The notes under the pieces are model-generated. The model saw nothing but the letters and a program-made list of their open reading frames with translations, did no database searches and had not been told where the DNA came from. Positions 1 through 8,176 of a stretch of DNA of 64,000 bases are shown piece after piece (the stretch's first letter is position 1; each line of letters starts with the position of its first letter). Origin of the DNA: Pontibacter lucknowensis (lineage in GTDB: Bacteria > Bacteroidota > Bacteroidia > Cytophagales > Hymenobacteraceae); the NCBI RefSeq assembly GCF_900156415.1, contig NZ_FTNM01000001.1, forward strand, positions 992,001 through 1,056,000, given 5' to 3'. Made by a program: the position numbers and the translations under genes.

Positions 1-930
1 GTTCTTCACGCTTTCGGCTATCATGGCCTCGTACTTTTCGTCATCCTGCAGTGTCTGGTGGTAGAGCTCTTCAAAGAAGGCTTTATCGTCTTCCCAGTTA
101 GCCGAAAGATCCAGTAGCACGGGCTCCTCTTCGGTCTCTTCGCCAAACATCTTGACAGTCTTGTTGACCAGGCTTTTCACGATGGATTTATTCTCCACCC
201 AGTTCAAATCCTGCTCTTCAAACAAAGATTGTAAGTTTTTTTCTTTAAAAATAATGTTTTTGAAAATATGTTTCACCACCTCCAGGTCCTCTTCAAGGGT
301 AGGTTCAGGTAGTGCGAGGTAGTTCAGAAAGACCTCATCCTGCTTGAGGATATTTTTATAAACCGACCGGATTTCGCTGATGTCAGAACCCCAGCTGATG
401 TTGCGGCGGATAATGTTTTCCTGATAAGACTTGTTGCTGAGGATGCGCTGTGCCACGCGATTATTCAAAAAACGCTTTACGTCCGGACCTTTAGCCTCTG
501 TGAAGCGCTTCTCTTTCTTTTCTTCTTCATCTTCTACCAACTCGTTCAGCAGTTGCAATATTTGCAATGTGCCCAGGTAGTGGTCGTAAATGCGCTCCAC
601 AGCGCCCATCATCTGGTTGCTGTAATGCTTATAGTCCTTTTTGAGGGTGTTCTGGTAGTAGACTACCGCTCTGTTTACCGCGTCGATTATTTCCTTGTCG
701 GTCTCTTCTGTTTCAAACTGGCCGGTTTCATGCCACTCTTTGAAGAGCAGCTGAGCAATCTGTTTGCGGCCTTCAAGCAGCTTACGGTCCTGCACTTCCA
801 TCGAGTTCAGGTCTGGAGCGAAGTCGTCTGCTATCTGGTCAAGTGCCAGCTGGTAATCCGAACCTTCGGCCTGTTTGTAGGCATAGATGGCTTGCATAGC
901 CTTGATTCGAAGTGTTCTGCGGTTGAGCAT
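1..930 (-). CDS. nusB: Transcription antitermination factor NusB, long Bacteroidota form (3' part outside window)
   Basis: The frame reads from an ATG at 930 down to base 1 without a stop, giving 310 residues; the C-terminal end lies outside the window. It opens with MLNRRTLRIKAMQAIYAYK, the usual start of the long NusB of Bacteroidota. That form carries an extended, charged N-terminal half before the helical NusB fold (here roughly residues 200 onward, ending in view with acidic and aromatic helices). NusB binds boxA RNA with NusE/S10 and supports rRNA antitermination in the cytoplasm. It lies about 200 bases downstream of the leucine dehydrogenase gene on the same strand and may be read from its own promoter. 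Family assignment rests on the N-terminus and length. Confidence 0.88.
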   Translation of the reverse strand, partial: MLNRRTLRIKAMQAIYAYKQAEGSDYQLALDQIADDFAPDLNSMEVQDRKLLEGRKQIAQLLFKEWHETGQFETEETDKEIIDAVNRAVVYYQNTLKKDYKHYSNQMMGAVERIYDHYLGTLQILQLLNELVEDEEEKKEKRFTEAKGPDVKRFLNNRVAQRILSNKSYQENIIRRNISWGSDISEIRSVYKNILKQDEVFLNYLALPEPTLEEDLEVVKHIFKNIIFKEKNLQSLFEEQDLNWVENKSIVKSLVNKTVKMFGEETEEEPVLLDLSANWEDDKAFFEELYHQTLQDDEKYEAMIAESVKN

Positions 931-1130
931 AATGGTATTTTAAAGAACGTGTTGGTTGAAATGTATTAGTACTCTTAATTAATGCCGAAGCACTAGGTAT
1001 AGCGGGTTATTGCTATGGTAATCTTATACGCAAAGGTAAGCCGATGCGTCAAAAACAGGGTAAGTGTAAAACAAAAGTGCCACAGGTTAATGCAGCACTT
1101 CTGTTTTATCATCTTTTCAATGGAAGAACC

Positions 1131-2231
1131 TTAGAAAGTAGATCTTACTTTGCTGATGCTGTTGATACGCTTCTCAGCCATTTTAGTGGCAGCCAGCTGG
1201 GTATAGATGCCTTCCTTCTCAGCCAGTTCAAAGATATCCAGGGTATAGCCGTAGATACGCTCTGTCTGAGCATAGGCGCTCTCACGGTTGTAGCCCTGCA
1301 GCTCAGAGTACACGTTGATCAGACCACCCGCGTTGATCAGGAAGTCTGGTGCGTATACGATGCCTTTCTCTACCAGCGCAGGTCCGTGCACCGCCTCGTC
1401 GCGCAGCTGGTTGTTGGCGCAGCCCGCAATTACCTTGCTCTTCAGTCGGCCCAGGGTATTGTCATTGATCGTACCACCCAGTGCGCATGGTGAGTAGATG
1501 TCCACGTCAAGATCGTAGATCTCGTCCATACCCACCACTTTCGCATTGTATTTTGCAGAAATCTCACGCAGACGGTCTTCGTAGATGTCGGTGATGAAGA
1601 TCTGAGCATTTTCTTTGGCCAGCAGCTCTACCAGGTAGCCACCTACGTGACCAACACCCTGTACAGAGATCTTTTTGCCACTCAGTGAGTCGGAGCCGTA
1701 AGCCTTCTTGGCAGCGGCTTTCATACCCATGTAAGTACCATAAGCTGTTACCGGAGACGGGTCACCGCCACCGCCCATTGACTCAGGCAGACCAGACACG
1801 TGTTCCGTTTCCATACGGATGTACTCCATGTCTTTTGTGGTCATCCCCACGTCCTCAGCAGTGATATAGGCACCGTTCAGGTTCTTAACGAAACGGCCGA
1901 AACGACGAAGCAGGGCCTCGTTTTTGTCTTTTTTGGCGTCGCCGATGATCACGGCTTTACCACCACCCAGGTTCAGGCCAGAGATAGCGGCTTTGTAAGT
2001 CATACCTCTCGAAAGACGCAGCACATCATCAAGCGCTTCAGCTTCAGAAGCATATGACCACATACGGGTACCACCCAGGGCAGGGCCAAGTACTGTGTTG
2101 TGGATACCGATGATGGCTTTCAGTCCAGTCTCCTTGTCATGGCAGAAAACTACTTTCTCATGGTTATACTCTGATATCTGACCGAAGACCGACTTGTCTT
2201 TCTTCAGTTCAACTTCTTTTAGTTCGACCAT
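1131..2231 (-). CDS. Leucine dehydrogenase (Glu/Leu/Phe/Val dehydrogenase family)
   Basis: 366 residues, the normal length for octameric leucine dehydrogenase. It would oxidatively deaminate branched-chain amino acids with NAD+ in the cytoplasm, feeding 2-oxo acids to branched fatty acid synthesis or catabolism. Visible motifs are GLNLGGGKAV with the substrate-binding lysine near residue 92, a second conserved lysine near 80, the TAEDVG segment near 125 and the dinucleotide-binding GVGHVG at 192-197. The C-terminal INAGG segment is typical of the family. The start follows a good promoter (TTG, 19 bases, TAATTTTG at 2302-2331). It is divergent from the ABC exporter gene. Leucine rather than valine or phenylalanine specificity is inferred from overall similarity. 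Confidence 0.92.
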   Translation of the reverse strand: MVELKEVELKKDKSVFGQISEYNHEKVVFCHDKETGLKAIIGIHNTVLGPALGGTRMWSYASEAEALDDVLRLSRGMTYKAAISGLNLGGGKAVIIGDAKKDKNEALLRRFGRFVKNLNGAYITAEDVGMTTKDMEYIRMETEHVSGLPESMGGGGDPSPVTAYGTYMGMKAAAKKAYGSDSLSGKKISVQGVGHVGGYLVELLAKENAQIFITDIYEDRLREISAKYNAKVVGMDEIYDLDVDIYSPCALGGTINDNTLGRLKSKVIAGCANNQLRDEAVHGPALVEKGIVYAPDFLINAGGLINVYSELQGYNRESAYAQTERIYGYTLDIFELAEKEGIYTQLAATKMAEKRINSISKVRSTF

Positions 2232-2301
2232 TTATGAATTTGATTAAGGGTTATTCTATCTTTGTAGAAGCGAGGCAACAGATACCCCGTTTTTCGTGCT
2301 G

Positions 2302-2331
2302 CAAAATTAATTCTTTTTTTGATTAATTCAA
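2302..2331 (-). promoter_or_regulatory. Bacteroidota-type promoter for leucine dehydrogenase
   Basis: On the minus strand TTG (2331-2329), a 19-base spacer and TAATTTTG (2309-2302) match the Bacteroidota sigma-ABfr consensus TTG-N19-TAnnTTTG. The leucine dehydrogenase ATG lies 70 bases downstream. Confidence 0.6.
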
Positions 2332-2381
2332 TTTGTACCTTCTAAGTCTACGTAAAAGCCTCTGAGCTTCATCTTCTTGCT

Positions 2382-4166
2382 GTGAAATCACTCCGTTATC
2401 TCAATAAATATCTCCTCAAGTATAAATACCGTCTCCTGTGGGGCCTGGTATTCATCATCATATCCAACTTTTTCCAGATTCTGCCTGCCCAGGTGGTGCG
2501 TCACGCCTTCAACCTGATCAAGGAGGGTATCAACCTGCACAACCTTTTTGAGGGTATGGCGCAGCAGGAAACAGTTTACGACACCTTTGCCAGCAGCATA
2601 CTGGTGTATGGGGTAGTCATTCTGGTGATGGCTTTGCTAAGGGGACTTTTTCTGTTTTTTGTGCGGCAGACGATCATTGTGATGAGTCGCCTGATCGAGA
2701 ACGACCTCAAAAATGAGATTTATGAGCACTACCAGAGCCTGCCGCTGAGCTTCTACCGCAAAAACAACACCGGCGACCTGATGTCGCGCATCTCTGAGGA
2801 TGTGAGCCGGGTACGCATGTACCTCGGGCCGGCGATTATGTACGGCATTAACCTCGTGATTCTTTTTCTGATGGTGATCCCGTACATGCTGTCGGTGAAC
2901 GTGAAGCTCACGCTCTATACCTTGATTCCGTTGCCTGTTCTGGCCATCAGCATTTATTACGTCAACAACATCATCGAGCGCAAGTCTGACGAGATACAGC
3001 GCAGCCTCTCAGGCATAACGACATTCGTGCAGGAGGCTTTTTCAGGTATACGGGTGCTCAAGTCCTTTGTGCGGGAGGACGACTCGCATAACAACTTCAC
3101 CAAAGCCAGCAACAACTACAAAGACAAGTCGCTGGAACTCAACTTTGTAAACTCTCTCTTCTTCCCGCTGGTGCTGTTTCTGGTGGGCCTGAGCACGATC
3201 ATTACGGTATACATCGGTGGTCAGGAAGTGATGAACGGCAGTATCACGACAGGTAACATTGCCGAGTTTATCATATACGTGAACATGCTCACCTGGCCTG
3301 TTACCTCCTTGGGCTGGACGGCCAGCCTGGTGCAGCGAGCCGCCGCATCGCAGGCTCGTATTAATGAGTTTCTGAATACGAAAAATGATATTGTGTCGCG
3401 CGAGAATATCCGGAAGCCGATCGAGGGCGATATCGTTTTTGAGAACGTTGACTTTGTATACCCTGATACCGGTATACATGCCCTGAAAAACGTGTCGTTT
3501 GACATCAAGCATGGCGAAACCCTCGCCGTAATCGGCAACACCGGCTCGGGCAAAAGCACGATCGCCAACCTCCTGCCGCGCATGTACGACGTAACGGGCG
3601 GCCGCATCCTGATCGACGGCATCGATGTGCGCGATTACAACCTGGAGAGCCTGCGCAGCCAGATCGGCTACGTGCCGCAGGACGTGTTCCTCTTCTCCGA
3701 CTCCATCCGCAACAACATCGGCTTCGGTTTGCCGAGCATCACGGAGGAGCAGATGGTGCAGTCGGCTAAGGACGCCGATGTGTACGAAAACATCATGCGC
3801 TTCCCGGAGCAGTTTGACACGAAACTGGGTGAACGGGGAATTACCCTTTCGGGCGGTCAGAAGCAGCGTGTCTCGATAGCACGTGCGCTGGTGCGGGAGC
3901 CAAGTATCCTAATCCTCGACGACTCGCTTTCGGCTGTGGACACCAAAACGGAAAACGCCATCCTTAACAGCCTGCGTCGTATCATGGCTAACCGTACTTC
4001 GATTATCATTTCGCATCGGGTATCATCCGTAAAGCTCGCGGATAAGATTCTGGTACTGGAAGACGGGGAGATTGTGCAGCACGGTACACACGAAGAATTG
4101 ATACAGCAACAGGGCTTGTATAAGGTGTTGTATGAGCGCCAACTACAAGCGGAGGACTCTCAGTAG
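2382..4166 (+). CDS. ABC exporter half-transporter, MdlA/YheI-like (degenerate Walker B)
   Basis: 594 residues with a GTG start. Residues 1-310 hold the six-helix ABC exporter membrane domain and 340-585 the ATPase. The Walker A motif GNTGSGKST lies near 385 and a canonical signature LSGGQKQR near 489. Walker B reads ILDDSLSAVD, with Asp where most exporters have the catalytic Glu. That Glu-to-Asp change marks one partner of heterodimeric exporters such as YheI/YheH, MdlA/MdlB and TM287/288. The matching partner with a degenerate signature is encoded at 6090-7859 on the other strand. It likely exports hydrophobic drugs or lipids across the inner membrane. The substrate is unknown. Confidence 0.9.
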   Translation: MKSLRYLNKYLLKYKYRLLWGLVFIIISNFFQILPAQVVRHAFNLIKEGINLHNLFEGMAQQETVYDTFASSILVYGVVILVMALLRGLFLFFVRQTIIVMSRLIENDLKNEIYEHYQSLPLSFYRKNNTGDLMSRISEDVSRVRMYLGPAIMYGINLVILFLMVIPYMLSVNVKLTLYTLIPLPVLAISIYYVNNIIERKSDEIQRSLSGITTFVQEAFSGIRVLKSFVREDDSHNNFTKASNNYKDKSLELNFVNSLFFPLVLFLVGLSTIITVYIGGQEVMNGSITTGNIAEFIIYVNMLTWPVTSLGWTASLVQRAAASQARINEFLNTKNDIVSRENIRKPIEGDIVFENVDFVYPDTGIHALKNVSFDIKHGETLAVIGNTGSGKSTIANLLPRMYDVTGGRILIDGIDVRDYNLESLRSQIGYVPQDVFLFSDSIRNNIGFGLPSITEEQMVQSAKDADVYENIMRFPEQFDTKLGERGITLSGGQKQRVSIARALVREPSILILDDSLSAVDTKTENAILNSLRRIMANRTSIIISHRVSSVKLADKILVLEDGEIVQHGTHEELIQQQGLYKVLYERQLQAEDSQ

Positions 4167-4303
4167 CTTTAGACTATCAGCTCGGTTTGCAACTGAAAAC
4201 CAATGCCTTACCGCACAATCGTCAATAACTTGGGGAATTTTTTGATACAGAAACTGTTATAGGTACGTATAGCAAGTTTATATGACCTCATAAATCTCTA
4301 TCT

Positions 4304-4723
4304 ATGGCTATTGACATACAGCAAATCGGTAAAAGGTTCCGTTTTTACACCAGCATCAAAGAACTCGAAATGCCACAGCTTCTCGAGATGACGGGCAGCA
4401 GCGAAGAGGTGCTTTCGAACATCCTTTGTGGCAAAAACTACATGCTCGATGAACTAGTGGGCATTGTAAAGAACTTTCATGACCTGAACACGCAGTGGCT
4501 TATTTATGGTGAGGGCAGTATGTTCAAGCCCATGGACGAGAATGGCGCCTGCAAAGACAATCACAAAGGGTGCCTCAAAAAAGACAAAGCTGCCTACCTG
4601 AAACAAATGCAAAACATGCTCATCGAACTCGATGCAGCTGAAGTAGCCAAAGGTCATCACGCCGATGTGGACGCATTGAAGGCCAAGTTGGAAGAATACA
4701 AAGCCAATCACCCGCAGGAGTAG
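4304..4723 (+). CDS. Small XRE-like helix-turn-helix protein
   Basis: 139 residues. The first 70 residues look like a lambda-repressor-type helical DNA-binding domain: an EMPQLLEMTG segment and a following SEEVLSNILCGKN helix, then LNTQWLIYGEGSMFKPM. A WLxxGEGxMF phrase is typical of the end of XRE domains in Bacteroidota regulators. The C-terminal half is charged and predicted helical, with an alanine- and lysine-rich segment that could mediate oligomerisation. It lies 137 bases after the ABC exporter gene and ends before a bidirectional terminator. It may regulate the exporter, but no operator is visible. No phage genes are nearby. Confidence 0.6.
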   Translation: MAIDIQQIGKRFRFYTSIKELEMPQLLEMTGSSEEVLSNILCGKNYMLDELVGIVKNFHDLNTQWLIYGEGSMFKPMDENGACKDNHKGCLKKDKAAYLKQMQNMLIELDAAEVAKGHHADVDALKAKLEEYKANHPQE

Positions 4724-4807
4724 CCCCCACATTTCGGGGAAGCCGGCTACCCAAACCCACCACTCCTTCTCACGGAACTTTTAAGCCCTGACAGGGCTGC
4801 TACAACA

Positions 4808-4845
4808 ATGCCCCAACCTAAGATGCTTGCTTAAGTTGGGGCATT
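4808..4845. terminator. Bidirectional hairpin between convergent genes
   Basis: Inverted repeat with arms around GCCCCAACcTAAG and CTTAAGTTGGGGC and a short loop, with A-rich and T-rich flanks. It separates the XRE-like gene from the convergent TetR gene. Confidence 0.65.
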
Positions 4846-4875
4846 ATTACTTTAATAGCTTTTATCTCCTGACTC

Positions 4876-5487
4876 TTATACCTTCACCCGTATACCTTCC
4901 AGAATCAGATTGACAGTGTACAGCACTTCCCGCTCTATCTTCTCAAAATCAATGGAGGGCAGGTTGTGAAACTGAGCCCGCTGGAATTCTTCAAACTGAA
5001 TCAGGTCTTTGACCACCATGATAGAATAAGCCACCCGATCGGCTTCGCATTCTATGAAAGTACCGCTGGCTATACCTTCTTTGATGACCGTGGCGTAAAA
5101 GTTTGACTCTTTGGCCCGTGATTCCCTGAAAAGCTCCTGAAACATGGTGCGGGTCTCGATGAGCACCTTAATGGAGATGGTGTGTTGTGTTACGATCTCC
5201 TGATAATAACGCAACGAGGAGCGGATGTAGCGTAACAGGCGTTCACGCGGATCTTTTTCCTGTTCGGCTATTTTCTTGATACGGTACAGACTATCCTTCC
5301 ACTCCTGCGAAAAAGCCTCGATGAAAAGGACTTCCTTGCTCTTGTAGTAGTAATAGAGTGTCGGTTTCTTGAGCCCGATGGCATGGGCAATATCGTCCAG
5401 CGTGGCTTTGCTGTATCCCAGCCTGCCAAACACTGACTTGGCTGCCTCTAGTATCAGCTCCTTTTTTGCCTCTGCCTTTTTGCCCAA
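4876..5487 (-). CDS. TetR/AcrR family transcriptional regulator
   Basis: 203 residues. The N-terminal 60 residues form a classical TetR helix-turn-helix: ILEAAKSVFGRLGYSKATLDDIA followed by IGLKKPTLYYYYKSKEVLF in slightly overlapping view (residues about 12-55). The C-terminal part is a helical ligand-binding domain of unknown specificity. It is the last gene of a minus-strand group with the GyrI-like protein and the MdlB-like ABC exporter, 84 bases after the GyrI-like gene. TetR proteins of such groups usually repress the neighbouring efflux genes and respond to the exported compound; that role is inferred here. Confidence 0.88.
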   Translation of the reverse strand: MGKKAEAKKELILEAAKSVFGRLGYSKATLDDIAHAIGLKKPTLYYYYKSKEVLFIEAFSQEWKDSLYRIKKIAEQEKDPRERLLRYIRSSLRYYQEIVTQHTISIKVLIETRTMFQELFRESRAKESNFYATVIKEGIASGTFIECEADRVAYSIMVVKDLIQFEEFQRAQFHNLPSIDFEKIEREVLYTVNLILEGIRVKV

Positions 5488-5571
5488 TTTGTTTTGCTGC
5501 TATCGTTCCACGGGGAAAGGCATAGCCACTCCCCTATCACCAAAGATATAGAGATAATCTATACTTGCAAG

Positions 5572-6093
5572 CTACTCCTTTACAGGGACCTCCACTATAC
5601 CTTGGTGGTCCTCCGGAAACCACTCTACGTAGAAGGTCTCCAGTTCCAGACTCTTCTCTTCGGCGTAGTTAAAAATGGCTTCGTAGAGTTTGTTAGGTGA
5701 AAGCATGTAATGGGCGTTTACTTCACCGCGCAGGGCACGGCGGCCACCCGGTACTACCCGCAGTTCGTAATCAGCTGGCAACTGTACCGAGCTGTCAGGT
5801 ATAACCACTCCAATAAACGCATCCACACTATCAGCCCGACCTTCCGGGTTGTTGTAGTAGATGTTGCCCAGCATACCTTCCAGCTCTTTTTTGTCAAGTA
5901 CCTCGGCAGCTCTCCTGAAAGCGTCATTGATGGCATTGTCGTTTACTGAGCCTTTGAAAGAACGGCCTGCCATGTAGAGCTGCTCCGAGCTAACTTCGGT
6001 CACTTGTGCTGAGCTGAAACCTCCTAAATAGGCGTAAAAAGCCCCCACAATAACGGCTAGCACCGCCATTACTAACAAGAATTTCTTGTTCAT
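5572..6093 (-). CDS. Membrane-anchored GyrI-like protein
   Basis: 173 residues. It opens with one hydrophobic segment (about residues 4-25), probably a signal anchor. The rest resembles a GyrI/BmrR-type small-molecule-binding fold: a VVPGGRRALRGEV strand and, near the end, ETFYVEWFPEDHQGIVEV, close to the family ending in which an acidic strand precedes a Pro-Val. Its ATG overlaps the stop of the upstream ABC exporter gene as ATGA, so the two are translationally coupled. A periplasmic ligand-binding accessory of the exporter is plausible, but the family call is from pattern only. Confidence 0.5.
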   Translation of the reverse strand: MNKKFLLVMAVLAVIVGAFYAYLGGFSSAQVTEVSSEQLYMAGRSFKGSVNDNAINDAFRRAAEVLDKKELEGMLGNIYYNNPEGRADSVDAFIGVVIPDSSVQLPADYELRVVPGGRRALRGEVNAHYMLSPNKLYEAIFNYAEEKSLELETFYVEWFPEDHQGIVEVPVKE

Positions 6094-7859
6094 AGATCGA
6101 TCATGTTTTTATACTGCATGTGGTAGAGTTGGGCATAGTAACCCTCGTGGCGCAGCAGTTCCTCGTGGTTCCCCATTTCTTTTATCTCGCCCCGGTCCAT
6201 CACGATTATCTTGTCCGCCTTTTGGATAGTAGACAGGCGGTGAGCGATGACGATGGACGTACGCCCATGCATGAGCTGGTCGATGGCGTACTGAATCAGT
6301 TCTTCAGTTTCAGAGTCGACGCTGGAAGTGGCTTCGTCCAGAATGATAATCTCCGGATTATAGACCATGGCCCGTACAAAGGAAATGAGTTGGCGCTGGC
6401 CTACTGATAAGGTAGCCCCACGTTCCATTACCTGATAGTGCAGCCCACCCGGCAGTCGCTCAATGAACTTACGGGCGCCCACCAGATCGGCGGCGTGCCA
6501 CATCTGCTCTTCGGTGATAGCTTTGTTACCCAGGCTGATATTGTCGGCGATGGTGCCTGAGAACAGGAATACATCCTGCAGCACCACGCCTATGTGATGG
6601 CGCAAGACATCCAAATTATATTCTTTGATATCGTGCCCGTCAATCAGAATCTGGCCACTGTTGATCTCGTAGAAGCGGTTGAGCAAGTTGATAACCGACG
6701 TCTTTCCCGCACCCGTAGCACCTACAAAAGCTACTGATTCGCCCGCTTTCACATCCAATGAGATATTACGCAGTACCCAGTCCTCGTCCTTGTAGGCAAA
6801 CCAAACGTCCTTGAAATTCACGTTACCCTTGATCTTCTCCGGTGCGTAGCTGCCATTATCCGGAATCATCTCTTTGCTGTCGAGCAGGCGCATGAGACGC
6901 TCGGTACTTACCACGCCAAGCTGCAGGGTATTGAAGCGGTCAGCAATCATGCGAATCGGCCGGAAGAACATCTGTATGTAGAGAATAAAGGCCATCAGCG
7001 TACCCAGCGACACATCATTGTCAATCACGCCGTGGGCACCGTACCACACCAGCAAACCAAGACCTGCCGCACCAATAATCTCCGCCACCGGGAAGTAAAC
7101 CGAGTAGTAAAGCACAGAGCGTACGTTGGCACGGGTATGCTCCTTGTTGATCTCCTTGAACTTCTCCATCTCGCGCTTCTCGTTGTTGAAGATCTGCACG
7201 ATGCTCATACCCGTGATGTGCTCCTGTACAAAAGAGTTGAGCCGCGCTACGGCCGTCCGCACATCCTGAAAGGTGTCTTTTATCTTCTCCTTGAAAATAT
7301 AGGTACTCACGAGCATAATCGGGAACGTGGACAAACTGACTAATGCCAACTCCCAATCGATGTAGAACATGAAACCGAGAATGAAGACCAGCTGCAGGAT
7401 ATCGCCAATCATGGCTGCCAGGCCTTCACTGAAAACATCAGAGAGCGTTTCCACGTCGGACACGTTGCGGGTTACGAGCGTACCAATGGGTGTGCGGTCG
7501 AAGAACTTAAGTCGCAGGTTAAGGATGTGGCGGTAGAGTTGTACCCGGATGTCGCGCACGACATGCTGCCCCAGCCAACCCGCGAAATAGGTATGGAGGT
7601 ACTGCACAATAGCGTGCCCTACTAAGAGCACGGCCAAAATCACAAACATCTTGTTCAGGCCCTCCCAGTCGTTCTGCAGAATCTCGTTGTCGACGGTATA
7701 CTGGATCAGGAAAGGACGCACCGCAGCCAATATGGCCGAAGCGAAGGTCAGGAACACGATGAAGTAGAACGTCTTCAGGTAGGGCTTCACAAAGGTGAAG
7801 AGCCGCTTTATGACGTCCGCATCGAATACCTTGCCTGTATTTTGTGGTTTATCTTCCAA
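6090..7859 (-). CDS. ABC exporter half-transporter, MdlB/YheH-like (degenerate signature)
   Basis: 589 residues if translation starts at the TTG at 7859, where similarity to exporters begins (KPQNTGKVFDADVI). An in-frame ATG at 7970 would add 37 residues that look like untranslated leader, so I prefer the TTG. The membrane domain spans about residues 20-310 and the ATPase about 350-580. Walker A is GATGAGKTS. Walker B is canonical (ILDEATSSVD), but the signature reads LSVGQRQ instead of LSGGQ. This is the mirror image of the motif losses in the exporter at 2382-4166, so the two probably form one heterodimer. It is coupled to the GyrI-like gene and followed by the TetR gene. Confidence 0.88.
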   Translation of the reverse strand: MEDKPQNTGKVFDADVIKRLFTFVKPYLKTFYFIVFLTFASAILAAVRPFLIQYTVDNEILQNDWEGLNKMFVILAVLLVGHAIVQYLHTYFAGWLGQHVVRDIRVQLYRHILNLRLKFFDRTPIGTLVTRNVSDVETLSDVFSEGLAAMIGDILQLVFILGFMFYIDWELALVSLSTFPIMLVSTYIFKEKIKDTFQDVRTAVARLNSFVQEHITGMSIVQIFNNEKREMEKFKEINKEHTRANVRSVLYYSVYFPVAEIIGAAGLGLLVWYGAHGVIDNDVSLGTLMAFILYIQMFFRPIRMIADRFNTLQLGVVSTERLMRLLDSKEMIPDNGSYAPEKIKGNVNFKDVWFAYKDEDWVLRNISLDVKAGESVAFVGATGAGKTSVINLLNRFYEINSGQILIDGHDIKEYNLDVLRHHIGVVLQDVFLFSGTIADNISLGNKAITEEQMWHAADLVGARKFIERLPGGLHYQVMERGATLSVGQRQLISFVRAMVYNPEIIILDEATSSVDSETEELIQYAIDQLMHGRTSIVIAHRLSTIQKADKIIVMDRGEIKEMGNHEELLRHEGYYAQLYHMQYKNMIDL

Positions 7860-8176
7860 GTTTGTTTTTCTGTTTCTGTTATTTGAGGAGGATTTTTGGG
7901 ATTTTCTCAAATACCGTATCCTACCACCCCTAACCTCTCCTTGTCGCACGGAAGCTATGGAATAAATCACATATCAGCCCGGTACACCAAACAACGCTCC
8001 CCTGTTCTCCAGCTATATCCCTACGAGTACTACATGCTAACCGCCTGCAAAGTTAATGGTTTTTGCATCAGGATTTTCGGGATTTATCAGGCACCATTGT
8101 CAAAACAACAATGACCTAAAAGGCATAAAAAAGCCCTCCCCTGTTTTCAGGGGAGGGCTTGGGTGGGGGCTTATAC
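7860..8176. other. 317-base intergenic region
   Basis: Holds the A-rich leader of the MdlB-like gene (7860-7900), a stretch with an alternative in-frame ATG at 7970 and the hairpin terminator at 8122-8160 of the PLP enzyme gene. I see no convincing small gene in it. Confidence 0.5.
8122..8160 (-). terminator. Terminator of the PLP enzyme gene
   Basis: A 13-bp perfect stem (AAGCCCTCCCCTG at 8131-8143 with its complement at 8148-8160), a 4-base loop and, on the minus strand, a T run after the stem. A GC-rich TGGGTGGGGG tail follows at 8161-8168; this form recurs as a dispersed hairpin in related genomes. Confidence 0.75.

Noticed and set aside
4304..4723. XRE-like protein as a sign of a phage or toxin-antitoxin module
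   Set aside because: No partner toxin or phage gene beside it; it sits between exporter genes.
7860..7970. 37-residue N-terminal extension of the MdlB-like exporter
   Set aside because: The extension is unlike exporter starts and its DNA is an A-rich leader; the TTG at 7859 fits the family better, though the ATG at 7970 cannot be excluded.
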